From assembly GCA_016787085.1 (NCBI GenBank), contig JAEUVJ010000018.1:181639-245638 (forward strand): DNA of 64,000 nt, read 5' to 3'. Made by a program: the position numbers and the translations under genes. A model generated the notes under the pieces. It saw only the letters and a program-made list of their open reading frames with translations. It was not told the origin of the DNA and made no database searches. This document shows, in pieces, positions 18,859 to 28,546 of the stretch. The DNA comes from Chitinophagaceae bacterium (lineage in GTDB: Bacteria; Bacteroidota; Bacteroidia; Chitinophagales; Chitinophagaceae). Position 1 is the stretch's first letter, and the number at the start of each line of letters is the position of its first letter.

Positions 18859-20973
18859 ATGAAACGGAGTAATCAGGTATTGGTAAAGGTTTTTTTTCTG
18901 GCTGTCAGCATGCTGGTATTATTTCAGATTATGCATGCGCAGCGATGGATGGAAAGATTAGGAAGGGGTGTGGTTGCAGTAAGAACAGGTACCAATGCTG
19001 TATTTATCAGTTGGAGGGTGCTGGGTACCGAGCCGGATGATATGGCTTTTAATATTTACCGGGATGGAGTAAAACTGAATGCATCCCCTTTGACAGGAGC
19101 TACCCACTATACCGATAATACAACAGCCAATGGCCTTTATACCGTAAAGGCCATTATCAGCGGAACAGAAGAGAACAATACGGTGCAGGCAGCGGTATGG
19201 TCGCAGCAATACCTGCAGATACCGCTGCAGAAACCTGCCGGCGGTACAACGCCCGACGGAGTAACCTATACATATAGCCCCAACGACGCCAGCGTGGCTG
19301 ACCTGGATGGAGACGGCGAGTATGAGATCGTATTGAAATGGGATCCTTCCAACTCAAAAGACAATTCACAGTCCGGTTATACTGGAAACGTTTACCTCGA
19401 TGCGTATAAATTAAATGGCACAAGGCTATGGCGCATTGATCTTGGAAGAAATATCCGTGCAGGCGCCCATTACACCCAGTTTCTTGTTTATGATTTTGAC
19501 AATGATGGTAAAGCAGAAGTAGCCTGCAAGACCGCCGATGGCACCATTGATGGAGCAGGAACAGTAATTGGTAGCGCAAGCGCAGATTATCGCAACAGCA
19601 GCGGTTATATTTTATCAGGCCCTGAGTTTTTGACCGTGTTCAAAGGAACAAGCGGCGAAGCGCTGGATACTGAGAACTATTTACCGGCAAGAGGAACAGT
19701 AAGCAGCTGGGGTGATAGTTATGGAAACAGGGTGGACAGGTTTCTTGCCTGTGTCGCTTACCTGGATGGTGTAAGTCCTTCGATGATCTTTGGCCGTGGT
19801 TATTACACAAGATTAGTGAGGGTGGCCTGGGATTTTTTCAATGGGCAGTTACAACAACGATGGATATTTGATAGTAATAATTCCGGTAACGGCGCCTATG
19901 CAGGACAAGGGAACCACCAGCTGACCGTAGGTGATGCGGATGGGAATGGTAAAGATGAGATATGCAATGGTTCGAGTACTGTCAATTATGATGGCTCTGG
20001 TTTTTATGTGAACGGATTAGGTCACGGAGACGCATTGCACATGACGGATATGGACCCTGCCAGGCCGGGACTGGAGGTTTGGCAATGTCATGAAGAGCCG
20101 GCGAGGTATGGACAGTATGGGCTGGAGTTCAGGGATGCAAAAACTGGACAACCTCTTTGGGGAGTGGCAACCACCGGTGATATCGGCCGGGCATTAGCTG
20201 CAGATATTGATCCGCGGTACAAAGGATATGAATGCTGGGGTGCTGCCGGGTATCTATACAATTGCAAAGGTGATTCAATCGGACCATCCCGTCCTTCGAT
20301 GAACCATGCCGTATGGTGGGATGGCGATCTGCTCAGAGAACTATTGGATGGCACCAAGCTGGATAAATGGAATCCCCAGACAAACTCGCTTAACAGGTTA
20401 TTAACGCTGTATCAGCCGGCTTTGGGTTCGGGAGAAAGTAATAATACAACAAAAGCCAATCCATGTGTTACGGCAGATATTCTTGGCGACTGGCGGGAAG
20501 AGATCATTCTGCGCTCAGTTGACAATAATTATCTCAATATTTATACAACGGTCACACCGACCACGTATCGCTTTTATACATTGATGCACGACCCGCAATA
20601 CCGTTTGGCGGTTGCCTGGCAGAATTCTGCATATAATCAGCCGCCGCATCCCGGCTTTTATCTGGGTGATAGCATGGCTGCCCCGCCAATACCCAATATC
20701 AAACTGACGGGTACGCCACTTGTAACAGCCGTGCCGGATATTTTTTTGCAGGGATTAAAATTGAATGTATTCCCCAACCCATCTTCATCACAATTCAGGC
20801 TGACATTGAATACAACATTCCGGTATGAAGTGATGGATGTAATGGGAAGAATGGTGCTGCAATCTGCGGGTAGTCGTGAATCGCTGTTTGGAGAGAAACT
20901 GTTGCCGGGTATTTATTTTGTAAGGGTTTCTGCAAAAAATAAATCTGTTACTGTAAAGATCATTAAACAATAA
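18859..20973 (+). CDS. PL11 rhamnogalacturonan lyase with T9SS sorting domain
   Basis: This 704-residue protein has a signal peptide (about 1-28), an FN3-like domain (35-105), and an eight-bladed PL11 propeller. Calcium-binding-type loops DLDGDGEYEIVLKWDPSNSKDN, DFDNDGKAEVACKTADGT and DADGNGKDEICNGS are visible. A type A T9SS sorting domain closes the protein (LNVFPNPSSSQFRL ... LLPGIYFVRV ... VKIIKQ). PL11 cleaves the rhamnose-galacturonic acid backbone of rhamnogalacturonan-I by beta-elimination. It is the only enzyme in the cluster with a T9SS tail, so it is probably exported to the surface or medium and starts backbone breakdown. It is followed 8 bp later by a GH28. Confidence 0.92.
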   Translation: MKRSNQVLVKVFFLAVSMLVLFQIMHAQRWMERLGRGVVAVRTGTNAVFISWRVLGTEPDDMAFNIYRDGVKLNASPLTGATHYTDNTTANGLYTVKAIISGTEENNTVQAAVWSQQYLQIPLQKPAGGTTPDGVTYTYSPNDASVADLDGDGEYEIVLKWDPSNSKDNSQSGYTGNVYLDAYKLNGTRLWRIDLGRNIRAGAHYTQFLVYDFDNDGKAEVACKTADGTIDGAGTVIGSASADYRNSSGYILSGPEFLTVFKGTSGEALDTENYLPARGTVSSWGDSYGNRVDRFLACVAYLDGVSPSMIFGRGYYTRLVRVAWDFFNGQLQQRWIFDSNNSGNGAYAGQGNHQLTVGDADGNGKDEICNGSSTVNYDGSGFYVNGLGHGDALHMTDMDPARPGLEVWQCHEEPARYGQYGLEFRDAKTGQPLWGVATTGDIGRALAADIDPRYKGYECWGAAGYLYNCKGDSIGPSRPSMNHAVWWDGDLLRELLDGTKLDKWNPQTNSLNRLLTLYQPALGSGESNNTTKANPCVTADILGDWREEIILRSVDNNYLNIYTTVTPTTYRFYTLMHDPQYRLAVAWQNSAYNQPPHPGFYLGDSMAAPPIPNIKLTGTPLVTAVPDIFLQGLKLNVFPNPSSSQFRLTLNTTFRYEVMDVMGRMVLQSAGSRESLFGEKLLPGIYFVRVSAKNKSVTVKIIKQ

Positions 20974-20981
20974 GAACAGTT

Positions 20982-22406
20982 ATGAAGAAAGTTATTTTGT
21001 GTTGCCTGCTTTTATGGAGTGTTTGTTTCGTGAATGGGCAGTCAGCCAATAGCCTCGCATGGGCCGGTAAGGTGGGCGCCAAAACATTTCCTTCCTCCAA
21101 ACAAATGTTTTTTGTCAATGATTTTGGTGCTGTCAGCGATACGGTGACTGTCAATACCAAAGCTATTCAGAAAGCGATTGATGCCTGTGCAGCGAAAGGT
21201 GGCGGCATTGTCGCCTTCAGGCCCGGTACTTATGTAATGGGAAGCATTTTTGTAAAGAGTAACGTACACCTCCGGATTGACAAAAGCGTATTGATACTTG
21301 GTTCACAGAATTTTGATGATTATCCCGATCTGGACAGCCGTATTGCCGGTATTGAAATGAAATGGCCGGCGGCCCTGATCAATGTATTAAATGTAAAGAA
21401 TGCCGCGGTGACGGGAGAGGGTATTGTGAATGCAAGAGGAAAATTCTGCTGGGACAAATACTGGGCCATGCGGAAGGAGTATGATACAAAGGGTTTGCGC
21501 TGGATCGTGGATTATGATGCCAAAAGGGTACGTACTCTGCTCGTGCAGAATTCATCGGATGTGACGATCAAAGGACTCACTTTTAAAAATGCCGGTTTCT
21601 GGACCGTTCAGTTATTATATTCAACCCGGCTGACCGTGGATGGCGTAGTGATCAAGAACAATGAAGATGGACATGGGCCAAGCACAGATGGCATTGATGT
21701 GGATTCATCCAGCTGGGTATTGATACAGAATTGCGATATTGACTGCAATGATGATAATTTTTGCCTGAAAGCCGGCCGTGACTGGGATGGCCTGCGTGTC
21801 AATAAACCTACCGAGTATGTTGTCATCCGAAAATGTTTGGCAAGAAGAGGTGCAGGACTGGTTACATTGGGCAGTGAAACATCCGGTGGCATCCGGTATA
21901 TACTGGCGACAGATCTTGTGGCAAGGAATACGGATAACGGGTTACGGATAAAATCAGCAACTACGAGGGGCGGCACCATTGAGAATATCTGGTTTCAGAA
22001 CTGCAAGCTGGATTCAGTGAGAAATGTTTTCCAGTATAACCTGAATTGGTACCCGGCCTACAGCTATTCTGAATTACCGAAAGGATATACGTATGAAACA
22101 ATACCCGCTCATTGGAAGTCCATGTTGCAGAAAGTGACGCCTCCAGAAAAAGGCATTCCTTATGCAAAGAATTTCTACATCAGCAATATTACTGCGACCA
22201 ATTCTACCAAAGCATTCGAAGCAGCGGGCCTGGAACAATCATTGTTGGATAATTTTATGTACAGTAACTGCACCATTACTTCTGTCACTCTGGGTACACT
22301 GGAGTTCACAAAGAACTGGAAGTTCAATAACATGAATTATAGTGCTGTTAAAAAACCGACGGCAAAAAAGACGGAAGGAATAGAACAGGAAGAGAGATTG
22401 AAATAA
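20982..22406 (+). CDS. GH28 enzyme, possibly a rhamnogalacturonan hydrolase
   Basis: This 474-residue exported beta-helix protein has a signal peptide of about 1-20 (...VNGQS). The helix begins at FFVNDFGAVSDTVTVNTKAI. GH28 motifs present are STDGIDVDSS, DCNDDNFCLKAG and RIKSATTRGG. The usual GHG motif is RGAGLVTLGSE here, with Ala291 where polygalacturonases have His. Loss of this His fits GH28 members acting on rhamnogalacturonan or substituted backbones rather than plain polygalacturonan (inference). It is intact, unlike the frameshifted GH28 at 1067-2589, and sits directly after the rhamnogalacturonan lyase. Confidence 0.87.
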   Translation: MKKVILCCLLLWSVCFVNGQSANSLAWAGKVGAKTFPSSKQMFFVNDFGAVSDTVTVNTKAIQKAIDACAAKGGGIVAFRPGTYVMGSIFVKSNVHLRIDKSVLILGSQNFDDYPDLDSRIAGIEMKWPAALINVLNVKNAAVTGEGIVNARGKFCWDKYWAMRKEYDTKGLRWIVDYDAKRVRTLLVQNSSDVTIKGLTFKNAGFWTVQLLYSTRLTVDGVVIKNNEDGHGPSTDGIDVDSSSWVLIQNCDIDCNDDNFCLKAGRDWDGLRVNKPTEYVVIRKCLARRGAGLVTLGSETSGGIRYILATDLVARNTDNGLRIKSATTRGGTIENIWFQNCKLDSVRNVFQYNLNWYPAYSYSELPKGYTYETIPAHWKSMLQKVTPPEKGIPYAKNFYISNITATNSTKAFEAAGLEQSLLDNFMYSNCTITSVTLGTLEFTKNWKFNNMNYSAVKKPTAKKTEGIEQEERLK

Positions 22407-22424
22407 AAAATCAATAGTTAGTAC

Positions 22425-24572
22425 ATGAAAAGGATTTATCCCGGTTTATTGGTTTGTTTACTGGTTATTGATCTTGTAGCGCAACCGATCAACCGGAAGG
22501 CATTGGTGGAAAGACATACCGTAGTGGTAACCCAATTTGATTCACTGTCCTCCTTGTCTGTTGGCAATGGAAAATTTGCCTTTACCGTTGATGCTACCGG
22601 TCTGCAGACCTTTCCTGAGTATTATGCAAAAGGAGTGGCATTGGGTACACAGAGTGAATGGGGCTGGCACAGTTTTCCCAGCCCGGAGAAATATACATTT
22701 GATGAAACACTGAAGAATTATAAGCTGAACGGAAGAGAGGTCAGCTATTCAGTTCAACTGAAGGATCCGAAAAGAAGTGTGAATGCCGTGAACTGGTTCC
22801 GGCAGAATCCCCACCGGCTTCAACTGGGAAATATTGGATTTGATATCACTAAGAATGATGGCTCATTGGTACAGATGAGCGATATTAAGAATATCCGGCA
22901 GGAACTGAATATGTGGACTGGGGAGATCACCAGTCAGTTTTCGGTGGAAGGAGTAATCGTTAAAGTATCCACATTCTGCAATAATGAGGAAGATGCAGTT
23001 TCAGCAAAAGTTGAATCCCCGTTGATAAACAGTGGAAGATTGAAGATACGTCTCCGCTTTCCTTATCCCACAGGTGAGTGGAAAGATGTTGGAACAAGCT
23101 GGGGAGATGACGCAAAGCATAGATCAATAGCATTACGCAGTAACAGGAACGGTGCCGAGATACTTCATCAGATTGATACAACAAAGTATTATACATGGTT
23201 GTGGTGGAACGGTAATGGCCTGTTGTCAAAGAAAAAGGAACATTACTATACGATCAGCCCGGATCCGGGTCAGTCCGGTTTTTCATTTACAGTTAAATTC
23301 ACCGGATACAGGCCATCCCTCGCCCATCCGCTACGGGGTGGTTTTCCTGTCTATAAGGCGACCGGGTATAGTAGTAAAACGGCCTGGGAAAAATTCTGGA
23401 ACAGCGGAGGCGCTATTGATTTTTCCGGCAGCACAGATAAAAGGGCTTTTGAACTGGAAAGAAGGATCATCTTATCACAATACCTGGCAAGGATACAATG
23501 CGCAGGTAGTTATCCTCCGCAGGAGACAGGACTGACCTATAATAGCTGGTATGGCAAACCGCATTTGGAGATGCATTGGTGGCACGGAATTCATTTTGCT
23601 TTGTGGGGAAGAACAGAATTATTGGAGAAAAGCCTTAGTTGGTATGCAAAAGTGGCGAACAATGCAAAAGCTATTGCCAAACGCCAGGGTTATGATGGTT
23701 TACGCTGGCAAAAGATGACGGACAACCATGGTGAGGAAAGCCCTTCTTCCGTCGGTGCTTTCCTGATCTGGCAGCAACCACATTATATCTATTTTACCGA
23801 ATTATGTTACCGGGCACACCCGGACAAACAAACCCTTGATAAATACAAGGAGCTTGTTTTTGCGACAGCTGATTTTATGGCTTCGTATGCGCATTATGAT
23901 TCTGCGGCAAAGAAATATATACTTGGTAAAGGGGTGATCGCCGCACAGGAACGCTTCAAGGCGGAAGAAACATTCAATCCCACGTATGAGCTGGTGTATT
24001 GGCACTGGGCATTGAACATTGCTCAGCAATGGAGAGAACGTGCAGGCTTGCCACGAAATAAAAAATGGGATAATGTACTGGCTAAACTTTCACCTTTGCC
24101 TGTGCAGGATAGCAAATATCTTTTCACCGAAAGCGGAACCGATTCATATACTAACCCTGAATATAGAACCGATCATCCATCCGTGTTCGGTGCATGGGGT
24201 ATGTTGCCTAAAACACCGATGCTGGATTCCGTGATCATGAAAAATACTTTCGACTGGATATGGGACAACTGGGCATGGAAAGATACATGGGGATGGGATT
24301 TTCCGATGACAGCGATGACGGCGACACGACTGGGTTTGCCGGATAAGGCGATGGATGCTTTGCTGATGCCCATACAGACCAATACCTATCTTGTCAATGG
24401 TCATAATTACCAGGATGACCGTCTTACTATTTACTTGCCCGGTAATGGCGGAATACTTGCCGCTATTGCCATGATGTGTGCCGGGTATGAGCAAAGCAGT
24501 ACCATCAACCCCGGTATTCCGAAGAATGGAGCGTGGAAAGTAAGATGGGAAGGACTAAGGAAAATGTTTTGA
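22425..24572 (+). CDS. Exported six-hairpin glycosidase-like protein, family unassigned
   Basis: This 715-residue protein has a signal peptide (about 1-19, ...DLVAQ). An N-terminal beta-sandwich (about 25-300) resembles that of GH65/GH95-type enzymes (LSSLSVGNGKFAFTVDATGLQ). An (alpha/alpha)6 domain follows (ETGLTYNSWYGKPHLEMHWW, WQKMTDNHGEESPSSVGAFL, TFNPTYELVYWHWAL, WKDTWGWDFPMTAMTATRLG). Acidic residues in HGEES or WGWD could be catalytic, but I cannot assign them. A role late in oligosaccharide breakdown is inferred from context. It is the last gene of the co-oriented carbohydrate cluster, 18 bp after the second GH28. Confidence 0.65.
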   Translation: MKRIYPGLLVCLLVIDLVAQPINRKALVERHTVVVTQFDSLSSLSVGNGKFAFTVDATGLQTFPEYYAKGVALGTQSEWGWHSFPSPEKYTFDETLKNYKLNGREVSYSVQLKDPKRSVNAVNWFRQNPHRLQLGNIGFDITKNDGSLVQMSDIKNIRQELNMWTGEITSQFSVEGVIVKVSTFCNNEEDAVSAKVESPLINSGRLKIRLRFPYPTGEWKDVGTSWGDDAKHRSIALRSNRNGAEILHQIDTTKYYTWLWWNGNGLLSKKKEHYYTISPDPGQSGFSFTVKFTGYRPSLAHPLRGGFPVYKATGYSSKTAWEKFWNSGGAIDFSGSTDKRAFELERRIILSQYLARIQCAGSYPPQETGLTYNSWYGKPHLEMHWWHGIHFALWGRTELLEKSLSWYAKVANNAKAIAKRQGYDGLRWQKMTDNHGEESPSSVGAFLIWQQPHYIYFTELCYRAHPDKQTLDKYKELVFATADFMASYAHYDSAAKKYILGKGVIAAQERFKAEETFNPTYELVYWHWALNIAQQWRERAGLPRNKKWDNVLAKLSPLPVQDSKYLFTESGTDSYTNPEYRTDHPSVFGAWGMLPKTPMLDSVIMKNTFDWIWDNWAWKDTWGWDFPMTAMTATRLGLPDKAMDALLMPIQTNTYLVNGHNYQDDRLTIYLPGNGGILAAIAMMCAGYEQSSTINPGIPKNGAWKVRWEGLRKMF

Positions 24573-24695
24573 TATCATTTTTCAGGCACCGGAAATTTTT
24601 CATTAACCGGCGGCTTATACAATATTCGGTATCATACCCACCCGACGGTATTCCTGAGACCGATTAATAATATTAGCTTTTCCAAAAGTTTTGTG

Positions 24696-27600
24696 ATGAG
24701 ATTCTTTACGGCATGCTGCGCATATCTATCATACCTCGTTATTTCTTGTGCAGAAGTAAAAGGACAGGAAGTGAAGCTGATGCTGCCGGTAGGCCAGACT
24801 GAAGCAGTTGCCTTTATCAGGTTCAGCCCTGATGGTAGGTTTGTTCTGACCGCGTCCCAGTTTGACAATATCGTGAATATATGGGAGACGGCTTCAGCGA
24901 GGTTAGTATTGCGTATCGGTAATATCACAGAAGAAATACGCCAGCCCGGATTTTCCGCCGACGGAAGACACATCCTGGTAATTTACAAAGATAAAAAGGT
25001 AAGAAGCTGGAGTGTGGCCGATGGTAAAGAGGTTCTGCCGGTTGGAAAGACAGACGAAAGCATTTTAGTAACCGGCAGTAAGGAACATAGATCCCCGAAT
25101 GACCATATAAATGTAGCAATGAATGGAAGCGACGTGCTTGTGACAGATTCCCTTCATAGCGGTAAGACCATCGAATTGAAGGGGCACACAAAGGCCGTCA
25201 CTGATTATAAGCTCAGCCTCTCTGGCAAGCTGCTGGCAACAAGCTCAAATGATAGTACAATAAGAATATGGCGGGTAACTGACGGCAAGCAAGTGAGTGT
25301 TTTAAATACCGGTAACTATTTCAAAAAAAGAACATGGGTGTTCAATACGGACGAAACAAGGCTGGTTTGTTACGAGTCGGACTATATCAGGGTATATGAT
25401 ATTAGCAGGGGCCACCTGGTGGCGGATATCCAAAAAGATAAGATACGGAATGGGTATGAAGTAATTGATTTCAGTGCCGATGGCAGGTACATGGCCTGGG
25501 GGAAAGACCTGGTTGTTAAAATAATAGATCTTAGCAGTGGGGCAACGTCTTATCTACAAAGCCACAGCGATAAGCTCAATACTGTGCAATATGATCCGTC
25601 AGGTAAACTACTGCTATCAGCTTCATGGGATAAATATCCGCGGGTATGGGACGTAAAGGAAGGGAAGGTATTGAGGGCTTTTAAAAATAGATCTGACAGA
25701 TCATTGATCGGAGAAGCAACTATAGCAGCTTTTGACAGATCGGCGTCTTATGTATTCTCCTATAATGTGTTTAGAAGTAAGAGCGCAAAACTTTGGGATG
25801 TGGCCACCGGCCAGGTCAGCACACATCACAACGATTTTAATGATGAGACAAACACGGGAGCTGTTTTCAGTTACAACGGCCGGTATATGCTGAGCTGGGG
25901 AAATAAAGAGGTAACTATTATAAACGTATCAGATGGGAAAGTAATAGCGGTTTTACCCGGAACTGCATCTCCTGTGCAGGCTGCAATATTCAGCCCGGAC
26001 GATCAATATATGGCGTTGTCTATGATTGATAACTCGATACAGCTATGGTCGTTTGCCGATAAACGCAGGATTGCCGTACTCCCCGGTAAAGCTGGTATCG
26101 ACCATCCGTTCTGTTTCAACGGTAACAGCAAGTATATTGCTGCTATCTCAGCCGATACCTCGGTAACTGTCTGGCAAACCAGTGATGGAAAGATGGTTTC
26201 GGCCATCCGGACAGATCATACAAAACCAGTTTTTTACCTGCAGTTCAGCCCCTCGGGAGAGCAGGTTTTTACCGCTTCCCACGACGAGACATTTAAAGTA
26301 TGGCAAACGGATAACGGTCTTTTGATCAAAACGATTACCGGGCATAAAGGACATTTTAAATTTTCGAGAAATTTTGATCTCGCCAAAGTGATTTTTTCCG
26401 CTGATAATAAATACGTCTTTACTTCTTCGGGGGCGGGCATGACCAAAAAATGGGATGCAAAGAACTTCCATGTGCTGGGATCAGTGGACAATGGCGGGTT
26501 TTTGCAGGACATTTCAAAAGATAATAAACGCCTTGTAACGATAGACAACGCCATTGTCCGTTTTTATAATGCGGATAACATGGAGTTAGAATTGTCTTAT
26601 TTACCGGTTGACAGCGACGATTACCTGGTTCTTGATAAATATAACCGGTATGATGGTACCGAAGCCGCACGCAGAATGCTGTACTTCACATGCGGTACAG
26701 AGATCATAGAACTTGGACAGGTAAAAGATCAGTTATGGGTACCCGGTCTTGCCGAACGGATCAATAATGGGGAAACGATCAATGCAAAAATACTAGCTGA
26801 ACTTGGAGTCTGTGGTCTTACACCCATTGTCACGGATATCAGCAACAAGGAATCGGAGTATAGCTTCCGGATATTATCCCGGCGGGGTGGATTGGGCGAA
26901 ACGGTCGTATTTGTAAATGGGATTGAAGCAAAAAAATACCAGCCTCGTCAATTACAGAAGAGTGGGGATACGTTCTTGCTGAATATAAAGAGGACGGAAT
27001 TAAGTTCATGGTTCATCCCGGGAGCAGCAAACCGCGTAATGGTCAAGGCTTACATTGCCGGTAATGAAATATCATCGCGAAGTATTATTGCCGATGATGA
27101 GCAGGATAATAAGACGTCTGCTCCGCCTAGCCTGTATGCCGTGATGATAGGAGTGAGCGATTATGGAGGTGATGAACTGGATCTGAAATATGCTGCCAAA
27201 GATGCAATAGATATTTCCAATGCCGTAGCTGCATCGGCCAGGAAGCTGTTGAACAATGATGGTAAAGAGCATGTTTTTATATACAACCTGAATACAGATA
27301 AGGGAAATTCACGTTTGCCTGTAAAGGACAGTATAAGAACAGTTTTGAATGATATTGGCAAGAAAGCTACTCCGAATGATATCCTGCTGATCTTTTTTGC
27401 AGGACATGGAATGGTGGGAGGCGAAGGGGATAAACAATTCTATTTTTTAACGGCCAATGCCTCAAAGTCATCGGCTGCTGATGCGGTAGCGAATGTAGGG
27501 ATCAGCACGGCAGAATTGGCTGAATGGATGAAGCCCCAGGATATGAAAGCCCAGAAGCGGATCATGATATTTGATGCCTGCAACAGTGGGCAGGCCATCA

Positions 27601-28325
27601 GGGATTTTGTAAGTATGGGCGCCAATGATCAGAAATATATTACCGCAAGGAGTGATGAAAAGGGGCAACAGGTGAAGGCTATTGAAAAACTAAATGAAAA
27701 ATCGGGGTTATTTATTCTTGCTGCATCGGCAAGTAATCAAAAGGCTTATGAAATGAGCCGTTATTCGCAGGGGGTACTTACTTATTCGTTACTTAAAACA
27801 ATCAAACAGCAGCCGGATATACTGGAAAACGGTAAGTATCTTGATGTGAGCCGTTGGTTCAATGCCGCGGAGAAAACTGTAAGTGAATTATCAAAGGAGA
27901 ACGGAGTACGCCAGCAACCGCAAATTGTCACTAATACCAATTTTGCAATTGGCGTGGTGGATGAAGAAGTGCTGGCAGGTATTGTCTTGCCGCAGGAGAA
28001 ACCATTGTTTGCGGCCAGTAACCTGCAAAATATGGATGAGAGCATTGCTGCAGATGATCTTGAGTTGAACAGGTTACTGGATAGTAATTTGTCGGCGTTG
28101 GCTGCAAGGGGAGGAACAAGCCCGATAGTTTTCATATCAAACGGCCGCACAGCGGATGCCTATATGTTAAGCGGCCGGTATGAAGTAAAGGACAATAATA
28201 TTACAGTGAGAATAAATGTACGGAGGGGTAAAAATGTCAAAAGATTTGAATTATCCGGTACTGTTGACCAACTCGATTCACTGGCTGCGGCTATTGCGGA
28301 GGAGGCTGTCAGAATTATAAAATAA
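24696..28325 (+). CDS. Exported WD40-repeat/caspase-like protein 1
   Basis: This is a 1209-residue protein from the ATG at 24696; a GTG directly before it is unlikely. The N-terminus is a signal peptide (about 1-24, ...EVKGQ); a lipobox-like VISC at residue 18 is an alternative. Residues about 30-600 are WD40 blades (FSPDGRFVLTASQ, NDSTIRIWRVTDGK). A linker shared with the next gene follows (FTCGTEIIELGQVKDQLWVPGL). A C14 caspase-like domain spans about 810-1060, with His904 (FFAGHG) and Cys962 (FDACNSG) intact. The last 70 residues resemble a TolB/CsgG-type alpha/beta domain (weak). Its likely promoter box TAGCTTTT (24674-24681) has no TGAY-N4-RTCA site upstream. Confidence 0.85.
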   Translation: MRFFTACCAYLSYLVISCAEVKGQEVKLMLPVGQTEAVAFIRFSPDGRFVLTASQFDNIVNIWETASARLVLRIGNITEEIRQPGFSADGRHILVIYKDKKVRSWSVADGKEVLPVGKTDESILVTGSKEHRSPNDHINVAMNGSDVLVTDSLHSGKTIELKGHTKAVTDYKLSLSGKLLATSSNDSTIRIWRVTDGKQVSVLNTGNYFKKRTWVFNTDETRLVCYESDYIRVYDISRGHLVADIQKDKIRNGYEVIDFSADGRYMAWGKDLVVKIIDLSSGATSYLQSHSDKLNTVQYDPSGKLLLSASWDKYPRVWDVKEGKVLRAFKNRSDRSLIGEATIAAFDRSASYVFSYNVFRSKSAKLWDVATGQVSTHHNDFNDETNTGAVFSYNGRYMLSWGNKEVTIINVSDGKVIAVLPGTASPVQAAIFSPDDQYMALSMIDNSIQLWSFADKRRIAVLPGKAGIDHPFCFNGNSKYIAAISADTSVTVWQTSDGKMVSAIRTDHTKPVFYLQFSPSGEQVFTASHDETFKVWQTDNGLLIKTITGHKGHFKFSRNFDLAKVIFSADNKYVFTSSGAGMTKKWDAKNFHVLGSVDNGGFLQDISKDNKRLVTIDNAIVRFYNADNMELELSYLPVDSDDYLVLDKYNRYDGTEAARRMLYFTCGTEIIELGQVKDQLWVPGLAERINNGETINAKILAELGVCGLTPIVTDISNKESEYSFRILSRRGGLGETVVFVNGIEAKKYQPRQLQKSGDTFLLNIKRTELSSWFIPGAANRVMVKAYIAGNEISSRSIIADDEQDNKTSAPPSLYAVMIGVSDYGGDELDLKYAAKDAIDISNAVAASARKLLNNDGKEHVFIYNLNTDKGNSRLPVKDSIRTVLNDIGKKATPNDILLIFFAGHGMVGGEGDKQFYFLTANASKSSAADAVANVGISTAELAEWMKPQDMKAQKRIMIFDACNSGQAIRDFVSMGANDQKYITARSDEKGQQVKAIEKLNEKSGLFILAASASNQKAYEMSRYSQGVLTYSLLKTIKQQPDILENGKYLDVSRWFNAAEKTVSELSKENGVRQQPQIVTNTNFAIGVVDEEVLAGIVLPQEKPLFAASNLQNMDESIAADDLELNRLLDSNLSALAARGGTSPIVFISNGRTADAYMLSGRYEVKDNNITVRINVRRGKNVKRFELSGTVDQLDSLAAAIAEEAVRIIK

Positions 28326-28546
28326 TTTTTTGTTTGAATGGGAGTCCTCGTTATCATGAAGCCGATCTTTTAATGACGATTAAAAGGTAATGTGATCTAA
28401 CAATTAAAACTTCATAATTACATAAGCAACTGTCTCAGCCTGGTCCGCCTGTAACAGAGGACTAATGACTGTCGCCCACGCAGGGATACCGGTTGCAGGG
28501 TATTGTCAAAGCGGGTTTATCGTCATAACTTTTCATAAAACTTTGC

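Noticed and set aside
24573..24695. Crp/Fnr-type site upstream of the first WD40-caspase gene
   Set aside because: The position 24 bp before the likely box TAGCTTTT contains CACCCGACGGTA, which does not match; the same is true for the second copy.
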